Below, piece by piece: positions 46,117-54,530 of a stretch of 64,000 nucleotides of DNA; positions within the stretch are counted from its first letter, which is position 1; each line of letters begins with the position of its first letter. The translations under genes and the position numbers were made by a program. This stretch comes from Pseudomonadota bacterium (lineage in GTDB: Bacteria; Pseudomonadota; Gammaproteobacteria; Xanthomonadales; Rhodanobacteraceae): positions 89,491 through 153,490 of the forward strand of contig JAKAWV010000004.1 of assembly GCA_021827205.1 (NCBI GenBank). The letters run 5' to 3'. The notes beneath the pieces were generated by a model that ran no database searches, was not told where the DNA came from, and worked only from the letters and a program-made list of their open reading frames with translations.

Positions 46117-47604
46117 ATGAATTCGTTCCGCGTCAAGCCGCTCGACGACATCCTCGCCACGGCCGAAAAGCATAGCCTCACACGCCAGTTGGGCGCCTTC
46201 CAACTGACCATGCTCGGCATCGGCGCGATCATCGGCACGGGTATTTTCGTGCTGACCGCCGAGGCCGCGCAGAAAGCCGGGCCGGGCATGATGATCTCGT
46301 TCGTCATTGCCGGTGCGGTGTGCGCTCTGGCCGCGTTGGCCTATGCCGAACTCGCGGCGATGGTGCCGGTCGCCGGTTCCGCCTACACCTATACCTACGC
46401 GGTGATGGGCGAGGCGCTGGCGTGGACCGTGGGCTGGGCGCTGATCCTCGAATACGCGGTCTCCGCCGGCGCGGTGGCGGTGGGCTGGTCGGGTTACTTC
46501 AACGGCCTGCTGCAATCGATCGGCTGGGGCCTGCCGGAGTTTCTGCGCTCTGGCCCCTATGCCGGCGGCAGCTTCAACATGGTGGCGTTCGCGGTCTCGC
46601 TGCTGATCACCGCGCTGCTGGTGCTGGGTACCACCGAGAGCGCCCGGGTCAATGCCTTTCTGGTACTGCTCAAGGTCGCGGCACTGACCGTGTTCGTCAT
46701 CGTCGCCGTGCCGGCGGCCAAGACCGCCAACTTCACGCCGTTCCTGCCCACCGGCTGGGGCAGCCCGCTCAGCGGCAGTGGACTCGGCGTGCTGGGCGCG
46801 GCGGCCTCGATCTTCTTCGCTTACGTCGGCTTCGATGCCGTGTCCACCGCGGCCGAGGAAACCAGGAATCCCAACCGCAACATCCCCATCGGCCTGATCG
46901 GCTCGCTGGTCGTGTGTACCGTTTACTACCTGCTGGTGGGCTATGGCGCGATCGGTGCCGATGGCGCGCAGCCGATGATGGTCAACGGCCATGCGCTGCA
47001 ACCCGGCAGCCCGCAGATGGCCGCCGCTTGCCAGGGCGTGCACAACCTGGTGTGCAGCAAGGAGGCGCTGTCCTTCGTGCTCAAGGATCTGGGTTTCCCC
47101 TCGCTGGGCTACATGGTTGCGTTGGCAGCCAGCATCGCCCTGCCTTCGGTGATCCTGATGATGATCTACGGGCAGACCCGCATCTTCTTCACCATGTCGC
47201 GTGATGGTCTGCTGCCGAAGCGACTGGCCAAGGTGCATCCGCGCTTTCATACCCCGCATGTGATCACCATGATCACCGGCATCGCGGTGGCGTTTTTCGC
47301 CGCGCTGTTTCCGGTGGGTCTGCTCGCCGATGTGTCCAACTCCGGCACCCTGTTCGCGTTCGCCATGGTGTCGCTGGGCGTGCTGGTGCTGCGCTATACG
47401 CAACCCAACCGCCCGCGTCCGTTTCGCATTCCCAACATGCTGGTGTGGCCGATCTGCGTCGGCGCGGTGATCGGCTGCGTGGTGCTGTTTCTCAGCCTGA
47501 GCGAGTTCACCAAGTACTTCTTCCTGGGCTGGGCGGCAGCCGGGCTGATCCTCTATGCCTTGTACGGCATGCGCAACAGCGATATGGCGCGCAAGTCGCG
47601 CTGA
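46117..47604 (+). CDS. APC-family amino acid permease
   Basis: 495-residue inner-membrane transporter of the amino acid-polyamine-organocation superfamily, closest in pattern to the CAT/YfnA subgroup. About 12 helices. TM1 carries the substrate-binding 'GIGAIIGTGIFVLTAEAA' near residue 34; 'ELAAMVPVAGSAYTYTYAVM' near 75 and 'FFAYVGFDAVSTAAEETRNP' near 228 are family hallmarks. Substrate unknown. A GC-rich hairpin lies 20 bases after the stop. Confidence 0.92.
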   Translation: MNSFRVKPLDDILATAEKHSLTRQLGAFQLTMLGIGAIIGTGIFVLTAEAAQKAGPGMMISFVIAGAVCALAALAYAELAAMVPVAGSAYTYTYAVMGEALAWTVGWALILEYAVSAGAVAVGWSGYFNGLLQSIGWGLPEFLRSGPYAGGSFNMVAFAVSLLITALLVLGTTESARVNAFLVLLKVAALTVFVIVAVPAAKTANFTPFLPTGWGSPLSGSGLGVLGAAASIFFAYVGFDAVSTAAEETRNPNRNIPIGLIGSLVVCTVYYLLVGYGAIGADGAQPMMVNGHALQPGSPQMAAACQGVHNLVCSKEALSFVLKDLGFPSLGYMVALAASIALPSVILMMIYGQTRIFFTMSRDGLLPKRLAKVHPRFHTPHVITMITGIAVAFFAALFPVGLLADVSNSGTLFAFAMVSLGVLVLRYTQPNRPRPFRIPNMLVWPICVGAVIGCVVLFLSLSEFTKYFFLGWAAAGLILYALYGMRNSDMARKSR

Positions 47605-47624
47605 TCACTCTCACTCCGGTCATG

Positions 47625-47649
47625 CGGGCCGCGTGCGTTGCGCGGCCCG
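47625..47649 (+). terminator. GC-rich hairpin after the permease gene
   Basis: Perfect 9-bp stem CGGGCCGCG / CGCGGCCCG around a 7-base loop, shortly after the permease stop. No U-tract follows (TTGGCA), so it may be a weak or Rho-assisted terminator. Confidence 0.45.
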
Positions 47650-47847
47650 TTGGCACTGAAGATCTGGCACTGGCCTCGCACCCAGACACTCTGATCGGCG
47701 CCAGCGCACTACATCGGCGCTCGGCGCCAAGCGTCACGCGTGGTCTTGCTGGCGATGCGACCACGTGTTGCGCCACCGACCGTTTTGATCGCCACGCAAA
47801 CCGCATCAGTTGCCCTCGCCAACTGCGGCAGAGCCTGCTTCAAATCA

Positions 47848-47866
47848 ATACCATACGGTATGGTAT
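47848..47866. promoter_or_regulatory. 19-bp perfect palindrome, operator-like
   Basis: ATACCATACGGTATGGTAT: 9-base arms around one central base, typical in size for a TetR- or LacI-type dimer. No regulator or obvious target gene lies beside it, so the assignment is speculative. Confidence 0.4.
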
Positions 47867-47964
47867 CTATCGTTTTTGCTTCGACTCATTCGGCGTAATG
47901 AAGTACACCGCATTGTTTTCATGGAGTTTAATGTCCACATAACGCCGCAGGCGCCAAGTCGCGA

Positions 47965-47993
47965 TTGGCACCTGTCCAACCCCGCGCTATGCT
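47965..47993 (+). promoter_or_regulatory. Candidate sigma-70 promoter without an assigned gene
   Basis: TTGGCA (47965-47970), 17-base spacer, TATGCT (47988-47993). A transcript would run into the HiPIP terminator hairpin and antisense to HiPIP. A short RNA is possible but unproven. Confidence 0.35.
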
Positions 47994-48156
47994 CAGGCCT
48001 CGGTGGTTTCCATGGCAGTGGACCCCGATGCGCGGCCCGAACGGAACGGCGATCAGCTCCCGCCCGACCCTCGGGCCGCCTTTTGTCCGCGACTGACGCG
48101 CGTCGATGAGCTGCGCAGCGCGATCGATGCTTCGCCGCGCTCTGTCTGCGCGACAA

Positions 48157-48186
48157 CCAAAAAGAAGCCGGCGCAAGGCCGGCTTC
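48157..48186 (-). terminator. Intrinsic terminator of the HiPIP gene
   Basis: Nine-base perfect stem GAAGCCGGC / GCCGGCTTC with a five-base loop. On the minus strand it is followed by TTTTT. It begins about 28 bases after the HiPIP stop codon. Confidence 0.88.
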
Positions 48187-48214
48187 CATGTGTCGCGAGC
48201 CACCAATCTCCGAT

Positions 48215-48556
48215 TTATTTGCGCGTGGCGTGCGCGGAGCACCAGCCCTTGGCGTTCACATCCTTGCCGGGGAACAACTGGCATGGCCCCCACGGCGCGC
48301 CGGCGGCACCCCGGTAGAAATTGCAGTTGCTGCAATCTTGCGAAAGTTTGTGGTTGGGATACTTGGCCTGATCGACCTGCGCCGTGTCCTCGACGTAGCC
48401 CAACGCCTGCGCGGCCGGATCGGTGGGGCTGAGGTGCGGCAGACCGGCGGCGCTTGCGCGCATGGGCAAAGCGCCTACCACTGCGGCAGCCGCAGCGGTA
48501 CCTGCAGCGATCTTCAGAAAACGGCGACGCGATGGATCGTTCTCATGTTGCGACAT
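48215..48556 (-). CDS. High-potential iron-sulfur protein (HiPIP)
   Basis: Periplasmic [4Fe-4S] electron carrier of high potential. 113 residues from ATG 48556, with GGAGGT seven bases upstream. The N-terminus is a Tat signal ('SRRRFLKIAAG' near residue 9, hydrophobic stretch, 'ASA' near 35), as needed for export of a folded cluster protein. The mature part has the four Cys ligands in the family spacing: 'DCSNC' near 76, 'WGPCQLFPG' near 90 and 'KGWCSAH' near 105. It stands alone with its own terminator; a respiratory role, shuttling electrons to an oxidase, is inference. Confidence 0.94.
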   Translation of the reverse strand: MSQHENDPSRRRFLKIAAGTAAAAAVVGALPMRASAAGLPHLSPTDPAAQALGYVEDTAQVDQAKYPNHKLSQDCSNCNFYRGAAGAPWGPCQLFPGKDVNAKGWCSAHATRK

Positions 48557-48664
48557 TGGCAAACCTCCGTCGGTGAAAAAGCTCACGTGCGTGGCATGGT
48601 ACGCCCGTATCACGCACGCGTCATGATCGGGAACAATTTGCAGCCATGCTATAGTCGCCCGGCA

Positions 48665-48678
48665 TTTGGACGGCCAAA
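48665..48678 (+). promoter_or_regulatory. Inverted repeat just before mtnB
   Basis: TTTGG-ACGG-CCAAA ends two bases before the mtnB ATG and about ten bases after a TATAGT element (48650-48655). It takes the place where a ribosome-binding site would be expected. It could be an operator or a small leader hairpin; GGACGGCCAAACG weakly resembles tandem MetJ boxes. Confidence 0.4.
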
Positions 48679-48680
48679 CG

Positions 48681-49328
48681 ATGTCAGTCAACTTCGCGAA
48701 CAACGAGCCATCTGCGCCGATTGAACGCCTGGCGCTTGAACTCTCCAGCGCCGCTGCCGATCTGGCGCGCCGCGGCTGGACGCCGGCAGCCAGCGGCAAC
48801 TTCTCCGCACGTCTGGACCCACTGCGCATCGCCATCACCGTGTCCGGCTGCGACAAGGGCCGGCTGACGCCGGGCGATATCATGCTGATGGACGATCAGG
48901 CGCACGCATTGGGCGATTCGCGTCAGCCCTCGGCCGAAGCGCGCCTGCACGCGCAGATCTACCGGCTGCTGCCGCAAACAGGTGCCGTTCTGCACACGCA
49001 CTCGGTCACCCAGACCGTGGCTTCGCGTCATTTTTCCGGCGCCGGCCATGTGTGCCTGGCGGGCTACGAGCTGGTCAAGGCCATCCACGGCCACCACAGC
49101 CATGAGCAGGATTTGCTGCTGCCGGTGTTCCCCAACAGCCAGGACATGACCGAGATCGAACGCCATGTCGGTGCCTGGCACGCGCAGCGGCAGCCTCTGC
49201 ACGCCTACCTGATCGCCGGCCATGGCATTTACGCGTGGGGGCACGACATCGCCACAGCCATGCGCCATATCGAAGCCATCGACTTCATGCTCGCCTGCGA
49301 GCTCGAACTGAGGAAACTGCCCGCATGA
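48681..49328 (+). CDS. mtnB: Methylthioribulose-1-phosphate dehydratase
   Basis: Class II aldolase-fold, zinc-dependent dehydratase of the methionine salvage pathway. 215 residues from ATG 48681; an upstream ATG at 48666 lies inside the inverted repeat. Motifs: 'GWTPAASGNFSARLD' near 32, 'SGCDKG' near 55, zinc ligands 'VLHTHSVTQTV' near 108 and 'AGHGIYAWG' near 180. The next gene begins inside its stop (ATGA). Confidence 0.94.
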   Translation: MSVNFANNEPSAPIERLALELSSAAADLARRGWTPAASGNFSARLDPLRIAITVSGCDKGRLTPGDIMLMDDQAHALGDSRQPSAEARLHAQIYRLLPQTGAVLHTHSVTQTVASRHFSGAGHVCLAGYELVKAIHGHHSHEQDLLLPVFPNSQDMTEIERHVGAWHAQRQPLHAYLIAGHGIYAWGHDIATAMRHIEAIDFMLACELELRKLPA

Positions 49329-49885
49329 GCCGCCTGCGCGTTTTTGAGGACACCCGCCCGCAGCAACCGCTGCTCACGTTGCACGAGCACGCCGCCATCG
49401 CGCGTGAACTGGCACAGGCTGGTGTGCGCTTCGAGCGCTGGCAGGCCGTGCAGCCGCTGCGATCCGACGCCACCCAGGACGATGTGATCGCCGCCTATCG
49501 CGCCGATATCGACCGACTGATGGCGGCCGAGGGCTATCGCGCGGTCGATGTGGTCAGCCTGTACCCCGGGCATCCCGACCGCGAGGCACTGCGCAAGAAA
49601 TTCCTCGACGAGCACACCCACGCCGAGGACGAGGTGCGCTTCTTCGTCGCCGGATCGGGGCTGTTCTCGCTGCATCTGGGAACGCGTGTCTACGAGGTGC
49701 TGTGCGAACAGGGCGACCTGATCGGAGTGCCCGACGGCACCCGGCACTGGTTCGACATGGGTCCGACGCCCTCCTTCGTGGCCATCCGCCTGTTCACCAA
49801 CGCGGCCGGGTGGGTGGCGCAATTCACGGGCAGCGACATCGCCCTGCGCTTCCCGCGCTACGAACCCGGCCAGGCCGCCGCATGA
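49325..49885 (+). CDS. mtnD: Acireductone dioxygenase
   Basis: Cupin-fold Fe/Ni enzyme that oxidises acireductone to the 2-keto precursor of methionine plus formate (Fe form) or an off-pathway product (Ni form). 186 residues. Metal ligands are in 'EHTHAEDEVRFFVAGSG' near residue 98 (two His and a Glu) and in 'GTRHWFDMG' near 140. Both ends overlap neighbours by four bases. Confidence 0.95.
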   Translation: MSRLRVFEDTRPQQPLLTLHEHAAIARELAQAGVRFERWQAVQPLRSDATQDDVIAAYRADIDRLMAAEGYRAVDVVSLYPGHPDREALRKKFLDEHTHAEDEVRFFVAGSGLFSLHLGTRVYEVLCEQGDLIGVPDGTRHWFDMGPTPSFVAIRLFTNAAGWVAQFTGSDIALRFPRYEPGQAAA

Positions 49886-50613
49886 CAGGCGCACCCGCGC
49901 CCGGCATTGTCCTCACCGACATCGAAGGCACCACCAGCGATATCCGGTTCGTGCAGCAGGTGCTGTTTCCCTATGCGCGCCGGCGTCTGCCGGCATGGAT
50001 CGCGGCGCACGCGAACGAACCCGAAGTCGGGCGCTGGCTCGATGCGGCGGCGCGCGAGGCGGGGTTGGCCACGCCCGCCGCGCGCGACACGGTCGTCGAG
50101 GCGCTGCTGGCCTGGATCGACGCCGATCGCAAATCGACGGCGCTGAAGGCATTGCAAGGCATGATCTGGCGCGAAGGCTACGCGGCCGGCGATTTCGTAG
50201 CGCACGTCTACCCCGATGTGGAACCGGCGCTGCGCGCCTGGCGCGCACGCGGCCTGCGCCTGTTCGTATATTCCTCCGGCTCGATCGAAGCGCAGAAGCA
50301 GTTCTTCGCGCACAGCGCGGCCGGCGATCTGACGCCGCTGTTCGACGGTTATTTCGACACCGAAACCGGGCCCAAGCGCGAGGCCGCCTCCTACACGCGC
50401 ATTGCACGCGCGATCGGCGCGGCGCCGCAGGCCGTGCTGTTCCTGTCCGACATCGAGGCCGAGCTGGATGCGGCGCGCACCGCCGGCATGCGGACCACGC
50501 AACTGTGCCGCCCGCCCGCCGCGTGCGCGGCTGCATGCCGGCACCCCTGCGCGCACGACTTCACCGCCATCGCGCTGCCCTCGGCGCAGCGTCCATCAAG
50601 GCCAACGCCATGA
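49882..50613 (+). CDS. mtnC: Enolase-phosphatase E1
   Basis: Bifunctional HAD-family enzyme that enolises and dephosphorylates diketo-5-methylthiopentyl-1-phosphate to acireductone, the substrate of MtnD. 243 residues. HAD motif I is 'VLTDIEGTTSDIRFV' near 10 (DxEGT form typical of MtnC), motif II 'LFVYSSGS' near 128, motif III 'KREAASYTRIA' near 165 and motif IV 'LFLSDIEAELDAA' near 190. mtnA is not in the window. Confidence 0.94.
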   Translation: MTGAPAPGIVLTDIEGTTSDIRFVQQVLFPYARRRLPAWIAAHANEPEVGRWLDAAAREAGLATPAARDTVVEALLAWIDADRKSTALKALQGMIWREGYAAGDFVAHVYPDVEPALRAWRARGLRLFVYSSGSIEAQKQFFAHSAAGDLTPLFDGYFDTETGPKREAASYTRIARAIGAAPQAVLFLSDIEAELDAARTAGMRTTQLCRPPAACAAACRHPCAHDFTAIALPSAQRPSRPTP

Positions 50614-51215
50614 AGCTGTATCTCAGCCCCACCTCCCCGTTCGCCCGCAAGGTCAAGGTCGCGCTGCTCGAGAAAGGCGCGCAGGCCGTGTTCGAGGAAA
50701 TCCGTGTCGATCCATGGACCACGCCGCCCGAGTTGGCCGCGGCCAATCCGCTGTCGCAGGTGCCGACCCTGGTCACCGACCGCGGCGAGGCGATCGGCAA
50801 CAGCGACACCATCCTGGCGTGGATCGAGCGCCGCTTTCCGCAGCCGTCGCTGCTGCCGACCGACGAAGCCGCGCTGACCCGCGCGCAAGCCGTCGCCGCG
50901 ATCGCGCAGGGCCTGATCGAGACCACGGTCGGAATCGTGCTCGAACGCCGGCGCCCGCCGGAGCAGCAATCCAAGACGATGCTCGATCGCCGCCTCGCCA
51001 CCATCCAGCGCACGGTGCCCGTGCTGGCGCAGCGCTTCGCTCGCGCCCGCGAGCACTTCCACCACGACGGCATCGGCGTCGCCTGTGCCCTGGCCTATCT
51101 GGACCTGCGTCTGCCGGAATGGGACTGGCGCGCCGCGGCGCCCGCGCTGGCCGAGTGGCAGGTCTGGGCCGAAGCACGCGCCTCGATGCAGGCCAGCGCG
51201 CCGCCGGTGGTCTGA
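50610..51215 (+). CDS. Glutathione S-transferase family protein
   Basis: 201 residues. Thioredoxin-like N-terminal domain with the catalytic Ser region 'LYLSPTSPFARKVKVALLEK' near 3 and glutathione-binding 'QVPTLV' near 50 and 'IGNSDTILAWIE' near 62, then an all-helical domain. The start overlaps the mtnC stop (ATGA), so it is co-translated with the methionine-salvage genes. The coupling may be functional or chance; the substrate is unknown. Confidence 0.9.
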   Translation: MKLYLSPTSPFARKVKVALLEKGAQAVFEEIRVDPWTTPPELAAANPLSQVPTLVTDRGEAIGNSDTILAWIERRFPQPSLLPTDEAALTRAQAVAAIAQGLIETTVGIVLERRRPPEQQSKTMLDRRLATIQRTVPVLAQRFARAREHFHHDGIGVACALAYLDLRLPEWDWRAAAPALAEWQVWAEARASMQASAPPVV

Positions 51216-51253
51216 GCACCCGCCCGGCGATGTTCTGACCGAGGCCCCGACGC

Positions 51254-51775
51254 CTATGCCAGAACTTCGTATTCGCTCTTGACCAGACCGCTCGGGTACT
51301 GCTGCGTCCTTATGTGCTTGAGCATGACGTCGCGCGTTGTCGGGCCAAAGAGCGGTATCCCGACGCCGATGATCACGGGAACGCGCGTGATGGTCAGGCG
51401 CTGAATGAGCTTGGCCCGTAAGAACGACTGGATCGTTACACCGCCGTCGACGTAGGCGTGCTGGAAGCCGCGGCGTGCGAGCGTCGCCACGATCTCTTCC
51501 GGGGATCCCATCATCCTCTCTACGACCGCTCCCGCGGGCGGGGGCCTGAGCGCTTTCGTGCTCAGCACGAAAACGGGCTTATCTCCGTAGGGCCAGGCGT
51601 CGAATGCCAGGACAGTTTCATAGGTGTGGCGCCCGACGATCAGTGCGTCCACCGATGCCATGAACTCGTCGTATCCGTGCGGCTCCCCACCGTCGGGCGG
51701 AAGAAAATCAAGCGCCCCGTCGGAGCGCGCGATGTAACCGTCCACACTCGTGCCGACAAAGACCGATGCTTTCAT
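51254..51775 (-). CDS. DHFR/RibD C-terminal-like reductase
   Basis: 173-residue stand-alone reductase of the RibD_C/dihydrofolate reductase superfamily. 'ASVFVGTSVDGYIARSDGAL' at the start, 'DALIVGRHTYETVLAF' near 43, 'HAYVDGGVTIQSFL' near 105 and 'IPLFGP' near 139 are family features. Several such proteins are NADPH-dependent but without known physiological substrates; it is not the main FolA. Convergent with the GST gene. Codon use looks slightly less GC-rich than its neighbours. Confidence 0.87.
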   Translation of the reverse strand: MKASVFVGTSVDGYIARSDGALDFLPPDGGEPHGYDEFMASVDALIVGRHTYETVLAFDAWPYGDKPVFVLSTKALRPPPAGAVVERMMGSPEEIVATLARRGFQHAYVDGGVTIQSFLRAKLIQRLTITRVPVIIGVGIPLFGPTTRDVMLKHIRTQQYPSGLVKSEYEVLA

Positions 51776-51812
51776 GGCCTTCTTCCCCTCCCTCCTGTCC
51801 CGGAATAACCGT

Positions 51813-52439
51813 TTACCCCTTCGCGTGGCGCGCCGCCAGTACGGCGACGGCGGCTTCGAGGCCCAGCCCGCGTGCGCGCAGCAGCACGATCAGGTGATAG
51901 ACGAGATCGGCCGCCTCGTCCAGCAGCGCGGCATCGTCCTCGGCGACCGCGGCGAGACTGGTTTCGACGCCCTCCTCGCCCACCTTCTGCGCGATGCGGC
52001 GCAGGCCGCCCTCGAACAGGCGCGTGGTGTAGCTGTCCGCGGGGCGTTCGCGTTCGCGCGCGGCGATCAGCGCATCAAGCCGTCCCAGAAACGCCAGCGC
52101 CGGCGCCACGGCATCGCCGAAGCAGCTGTCGGTGCCGCGATGGCAGGTCGGGCCGACCGGATCGGCCAGCACCAGCAGGCTGTCGGCGTCACAGTCGGCG
52201 TGCATCGAGACCAGCTTGAGGACATGCCCCGAGCTCTCGCCCTTGGTCCACAGGCGCTGCTTGCTGCGGCTGTAGAAGGTCACCTTGCCGCCGACCAGCG
52301 TCTGCGTCAGCGCCGCGCGGTTCATGTAGCCCAGCATCAGCACGCGGCCGTCCGCCGCGTGCTGGACCACCGCGGGCAGCAGCCCGTCGCCCTTGTCCCA
52401 GGCGAGTCGATCGGGGTCGAAGTCGATTGCAACGGTCAT
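51813..52439 (-). CDS. hisI: Phosphoribosyl-AMP cyclohydrolase / phosphoribosyl-ATP pyrophosphatase
   Basis: Bifunctional HisIE, steps 2 and 3 of histidine synthesis. 208 residues from ATG 52439. The cyclohydrolase half has '[15 protein letters not shown]' near 33, '[16 protein letters not shown]' near 58 and the zinc Cys in 'DCDADS' and '[10 protein letters not shown]'. The pyrophosphatase half has '[14 protein letters not shown]' near 150 and '[13 protein letters not shown]' near 177. Last gene of the operon; ATGA overlap with hisF. Confidence 0.96.
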   Translation of the reverse strand: MTVAIDFDPDRLAWDKGDGLLPAVVQHAADGRVLMLGYMNRAALTQTLVGGKVTFYSRSKQRLWTKGESSGHVLKLVSMHADCDADSLLVLADPVGPTCHRGTDSCFGDAVAPALAFLGRLDALIAARERERPADSYTTRLFEGGLRRIAQKVGEEGVETSLAAVAEDDAALLDEAADLVYHLIVLLRARGLGLEAAVAVLAARHAKG

Positions 52440-53206
52440 GGCCGCACCTCGATGCCGGCCTGCGCCAGCGTCCGCTTTAGCTCGGGAATGGCGATGCTGC
52501 CGGCGTGGAAGACGCTGGCCGCCAGCGCACCGTCGACGTCGGCGCCGCGGAAGACTTCGATGAAATGGGCCATCGCGCCGGCGCCGCCCGAGGCCACCAG
52601 CGGCACCCGGCAGACGGCACGCGCCGCGCGCAGCTGCTCGAGGTCGTAACCCGCGCGCACGCCGTCGCTGCCCATGCAGTTGAGCACGATCTCGCCGGCG
52701 CCGCGCTGCTGCGCCTCGACGATCCAGTCCAGCGTGCGCCGCGGCAACGCCTCGGTGCGCGCCGGGTCGCCGCTGTTGCGGCGCACGCGCCACTCGCCGT
52801 CGGCGTCGCGCAGGCTGTCGATGCCGACCACCACGCACTGCACGCCGAACGCGGCGGCCAGCTCGTCGATCAGCGCCGGTCGCTCCAGCGCCGGCGAGTT
52901 GACCGAGACCTTGTCGGCGCCGGCATGCAGCACCGCGCGTGCGTCCTCGACGCCGCGGATGCCGCCGGCCACGCAGAACGGAATGTCCAGCTCGCGCGCC
53001 ACGCGCTCGACCCAGGCGGCATCGACGCGGCGACCCTCGGGACTGGCGCCGATGTCGTAGAACACCAGCTCGTCGGCGCCGGCGTCGCGGTAGTGCCGCG
53101 CCCGCTCGACGATGTCGCCCATGTCGACGTGGTCGCGGAAACGCACGCCCTTGACGACGCGGCCGTCCTTCACGTCCAGGCAGGGAATGATGCGGCGGGT
53201 CAGCAT
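52436..53206 (-). CDS. hisF: Imidazole glycerol phosphate synthase, cyclase subunit
   Basis: TIM-barrel cyclase that uses ammonia from HisH. 256 residues from ATG 53206. Catalytic Asp11 lies in '[18 protein letters not shown]', and the second, near residue 130, in 'VVGIDSLRD'. '[19 protein letters not shown]' near 165 is conserved. Overlaps hisA by seven bases and hisI by four. Confidence 0.97.
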   Translation of the reverse strand: MLTRRIIPCLDVKDGRVVKGVRFRDHVDMGDIVERARHYRDAGADELVFYDIGASPEGRRVDAAWVERVARELDIPFCVAGGIRGVEDARAVLHAGADKVSVNSPALERPALIDELAAAFGVQCVVVGIDSLRDADGEWRVRRNSGDPARTEALPRRTLDWIVEAQQRGAGEIVLNCMGSDGVRAGYDLEQLRAARAVCRVPLVASGGAGAMAHFIEVFRGADVDGALAASVFHAGSIAIPELKRTLAQAGIEVRP

Positions 53207-53928
53207 GCCAGGGCCTCCGCCAGCGTGAATCGGCCTTCCAGCAGGGCGCGGCCCAGGATCACGCCCCGCGCCCCGGCGCCACGCGCGGCGCGGATGTCCT
53301 CCAGCGAACGCACGCCGCCGGAGGCCTGCACGGCCAGGGTCGGGGCGACGGTCGCCAAATGGCGGTACAGATCCAGGTTGAAACCCGCGAGCATGCCGTC
53401 GCGCTCGATGTCGGTGCACAGCAGATGGTGCGCGCCGCGGCCTGCGTACCAGGGCGCCAGCTCGTCCAGCGTGCACGCCTCGGTCTCGGTCCAGCCGGCG
53501 CTGGGCAGGGTCCAGCGACCGTCGATCCGGCGCGTATCCAGCGCGATGGTCAGGCGCTCGCCGCCGTAACGCGCCAGCCAGCCGGCAACGGTGTCCGGCA
53601 CACGGATCGCCACGCTGCCCAGCACGACCCGCTGCACTCCGGCGTCGAAGATGCGGCCCAGGTCGTCCTCGCCGCGCACGCCGCCGCCGGCCTGTACTTT
53701 CAGACCCAGGCGGACGATCGCCTCGATGGCCCGCAGGTTGTCCAGACGGCCCGAGCGCGCGCCATCCAGATCCACCAGGTGCAGCCAGAGCGTGCCGGCA
53801 TCGCGGTAGCCCGCCGCCAGTGTCAGCGGATCGGTGGCATAGCGCGTCTCGCGGTCGTAGTCGCCCTGCTGCAGGCGCACCACGCGGCCCGCGCGCAGGT
53901 CGATCGCAGGAATGATCGTGAAGTTCAT
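53200..53928 (-). CDS. hisA: ProFAR isomerase
   Basis: TIM-barrel isomerase of histidine synthesis. 242 residues from ATG 53928. Catalytic Asp8 in '[20 protein letters not shown]', second Asp near 130 in 'DTRRIDGRW', and phosphate-binding '[20 protein letters not shown]' near 77. Overlaps hisH and hisF. Confidence 0.96.
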   Translation of the reverse strand: MNFTIIPAIDLRAGRVVRLQQGDYDRETRYATDPLTLAAGYRDAGTLWLHLVDLDGARSGRLDNLRAIEAIVRLGLKVQAGGGVRGEDDLGRIFDAGVQRVVLGSVAIRVPDTVAGWLARYGGERLTIALDTRRIDGRWTLPSAGWTETEACTLDELAPWYAGRGAHHLLCTDIERDGMLAGFNLDLYRHLATVAPTLAVQASGGVRSLEDIRAARGAGARGVILGRALLEGRFTLAEALAC

Positions 53929-54530
53929 AGGCTCAGAAAATTCCGCAGCAGGCGCGCGCCCACCGTGGCCGAGCGCTCGGGATGAAACTGCATGCCGCAG
54001 ATGTCGCCCTTGCGCACGACGGCGCTGAAGACGCCGCCGTGGTCGGCGCTGGCCAGCGTGTGCGCGCCGACCGGCGCCGCGTAGCTGTGCACGAAATAGG
54101 CAAAGGCTGGATCGTCCAGGTCCGCGAGCAGCGGATCGCGCGCCGACACCTGCAGCCGGTTCCAGCCCATGTGCGGCACGCGCAGACCGGCGCGCTGCGG
54201 CAAGTGATGCACCGTGCCCGGCAGCAGGCCCAGACACTCGGTATCGCCCTCCTCGGAGCGCTCGAACAACAACTGCATGCCCAGGCACACGCCCAGCACC
54301 GGCTGGCACAGGCCGCGCAGCACCTCCTCCAGCCCGGCCTCGCGCAGCAGGCGCATGCCCGGCCCGGCGGCGCCCACGCCGGGCAGGATCACGTGCGAGG
54401 CGGCACGGATGCGCGCGGCGTCGGCGGTCAGCTGCGCGTCCACGCCCAGGCGCGCGAGCGCATAGCGCAGCGAGCCGATATTGGTGCCACCGGCCTCGAC
54501 CAGCACCACATCCGGCGATCGCGCGCTCAC
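53925..54530 (-). CDS. hisH: Imidazole glycerol phosphate synthase, glutaminase subunit
   Basis: Class I glutamine amidotransferase feeding ammonia to HisF. 201 residues. I choose GTG 54530, which overlaps the hisB stop (GTGA) and restores the N-terminal strand '[14 protein letters not shown]'. Nucleophile Cys in '[15 protein letters not shown]' near 83, oxyanion loop '[11 protein letters not shown]' near 50 and His/Glu in 'GMQFHPERS' near 186. Confidence 0.94.
   Translation of the reverse strand: MSARSPDVVLVEAGGTNIGSLRYALARLGVDAQLTADAARIRAASHVILPGVGAAGPGMRLLREAGLEEVLRGLCQPVLGVCLGMQLLFERSEEGDTECLGLLPGTVHHLPQRAGLRVPHMGWNRLQVSARDPLLADLDDPAFAYFVHSYAAPVGAHTLASADHGGVFSAVVRKGDICGMQFHPERSATVGARLLRNFLSL

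Larger units (their letters stand above)
47650..48156. other. Non-coding region with palindrome and orphan promoter
   Basis: About 500 bases without a supportable gene. It contains an AT-rich patch (47840-47940) with a perfect 19-base palindrome at 47848-47866 and, further on, a good sigma-70-like promoter on the plus strand (47965-47993). Short frames of about 100 codons exist, but they run through the HiPIP terminator and antisense to HiPIP, and I do not believe they are genes. Confidence 0.5.

Noticed and set aside
48003..48317. Open frame of about 104 codons after the orphan promoter
   Set aside because: It runs through the HiPIP terminator and antisense to HiPIP, with no recognisable family or ribosome-binding site.
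48557..48680. SAM or SAH riboswitch before mtnB
   Set aside because: The leader after the probable transcription start is only about 20 bases, too short for a known riboswitch.
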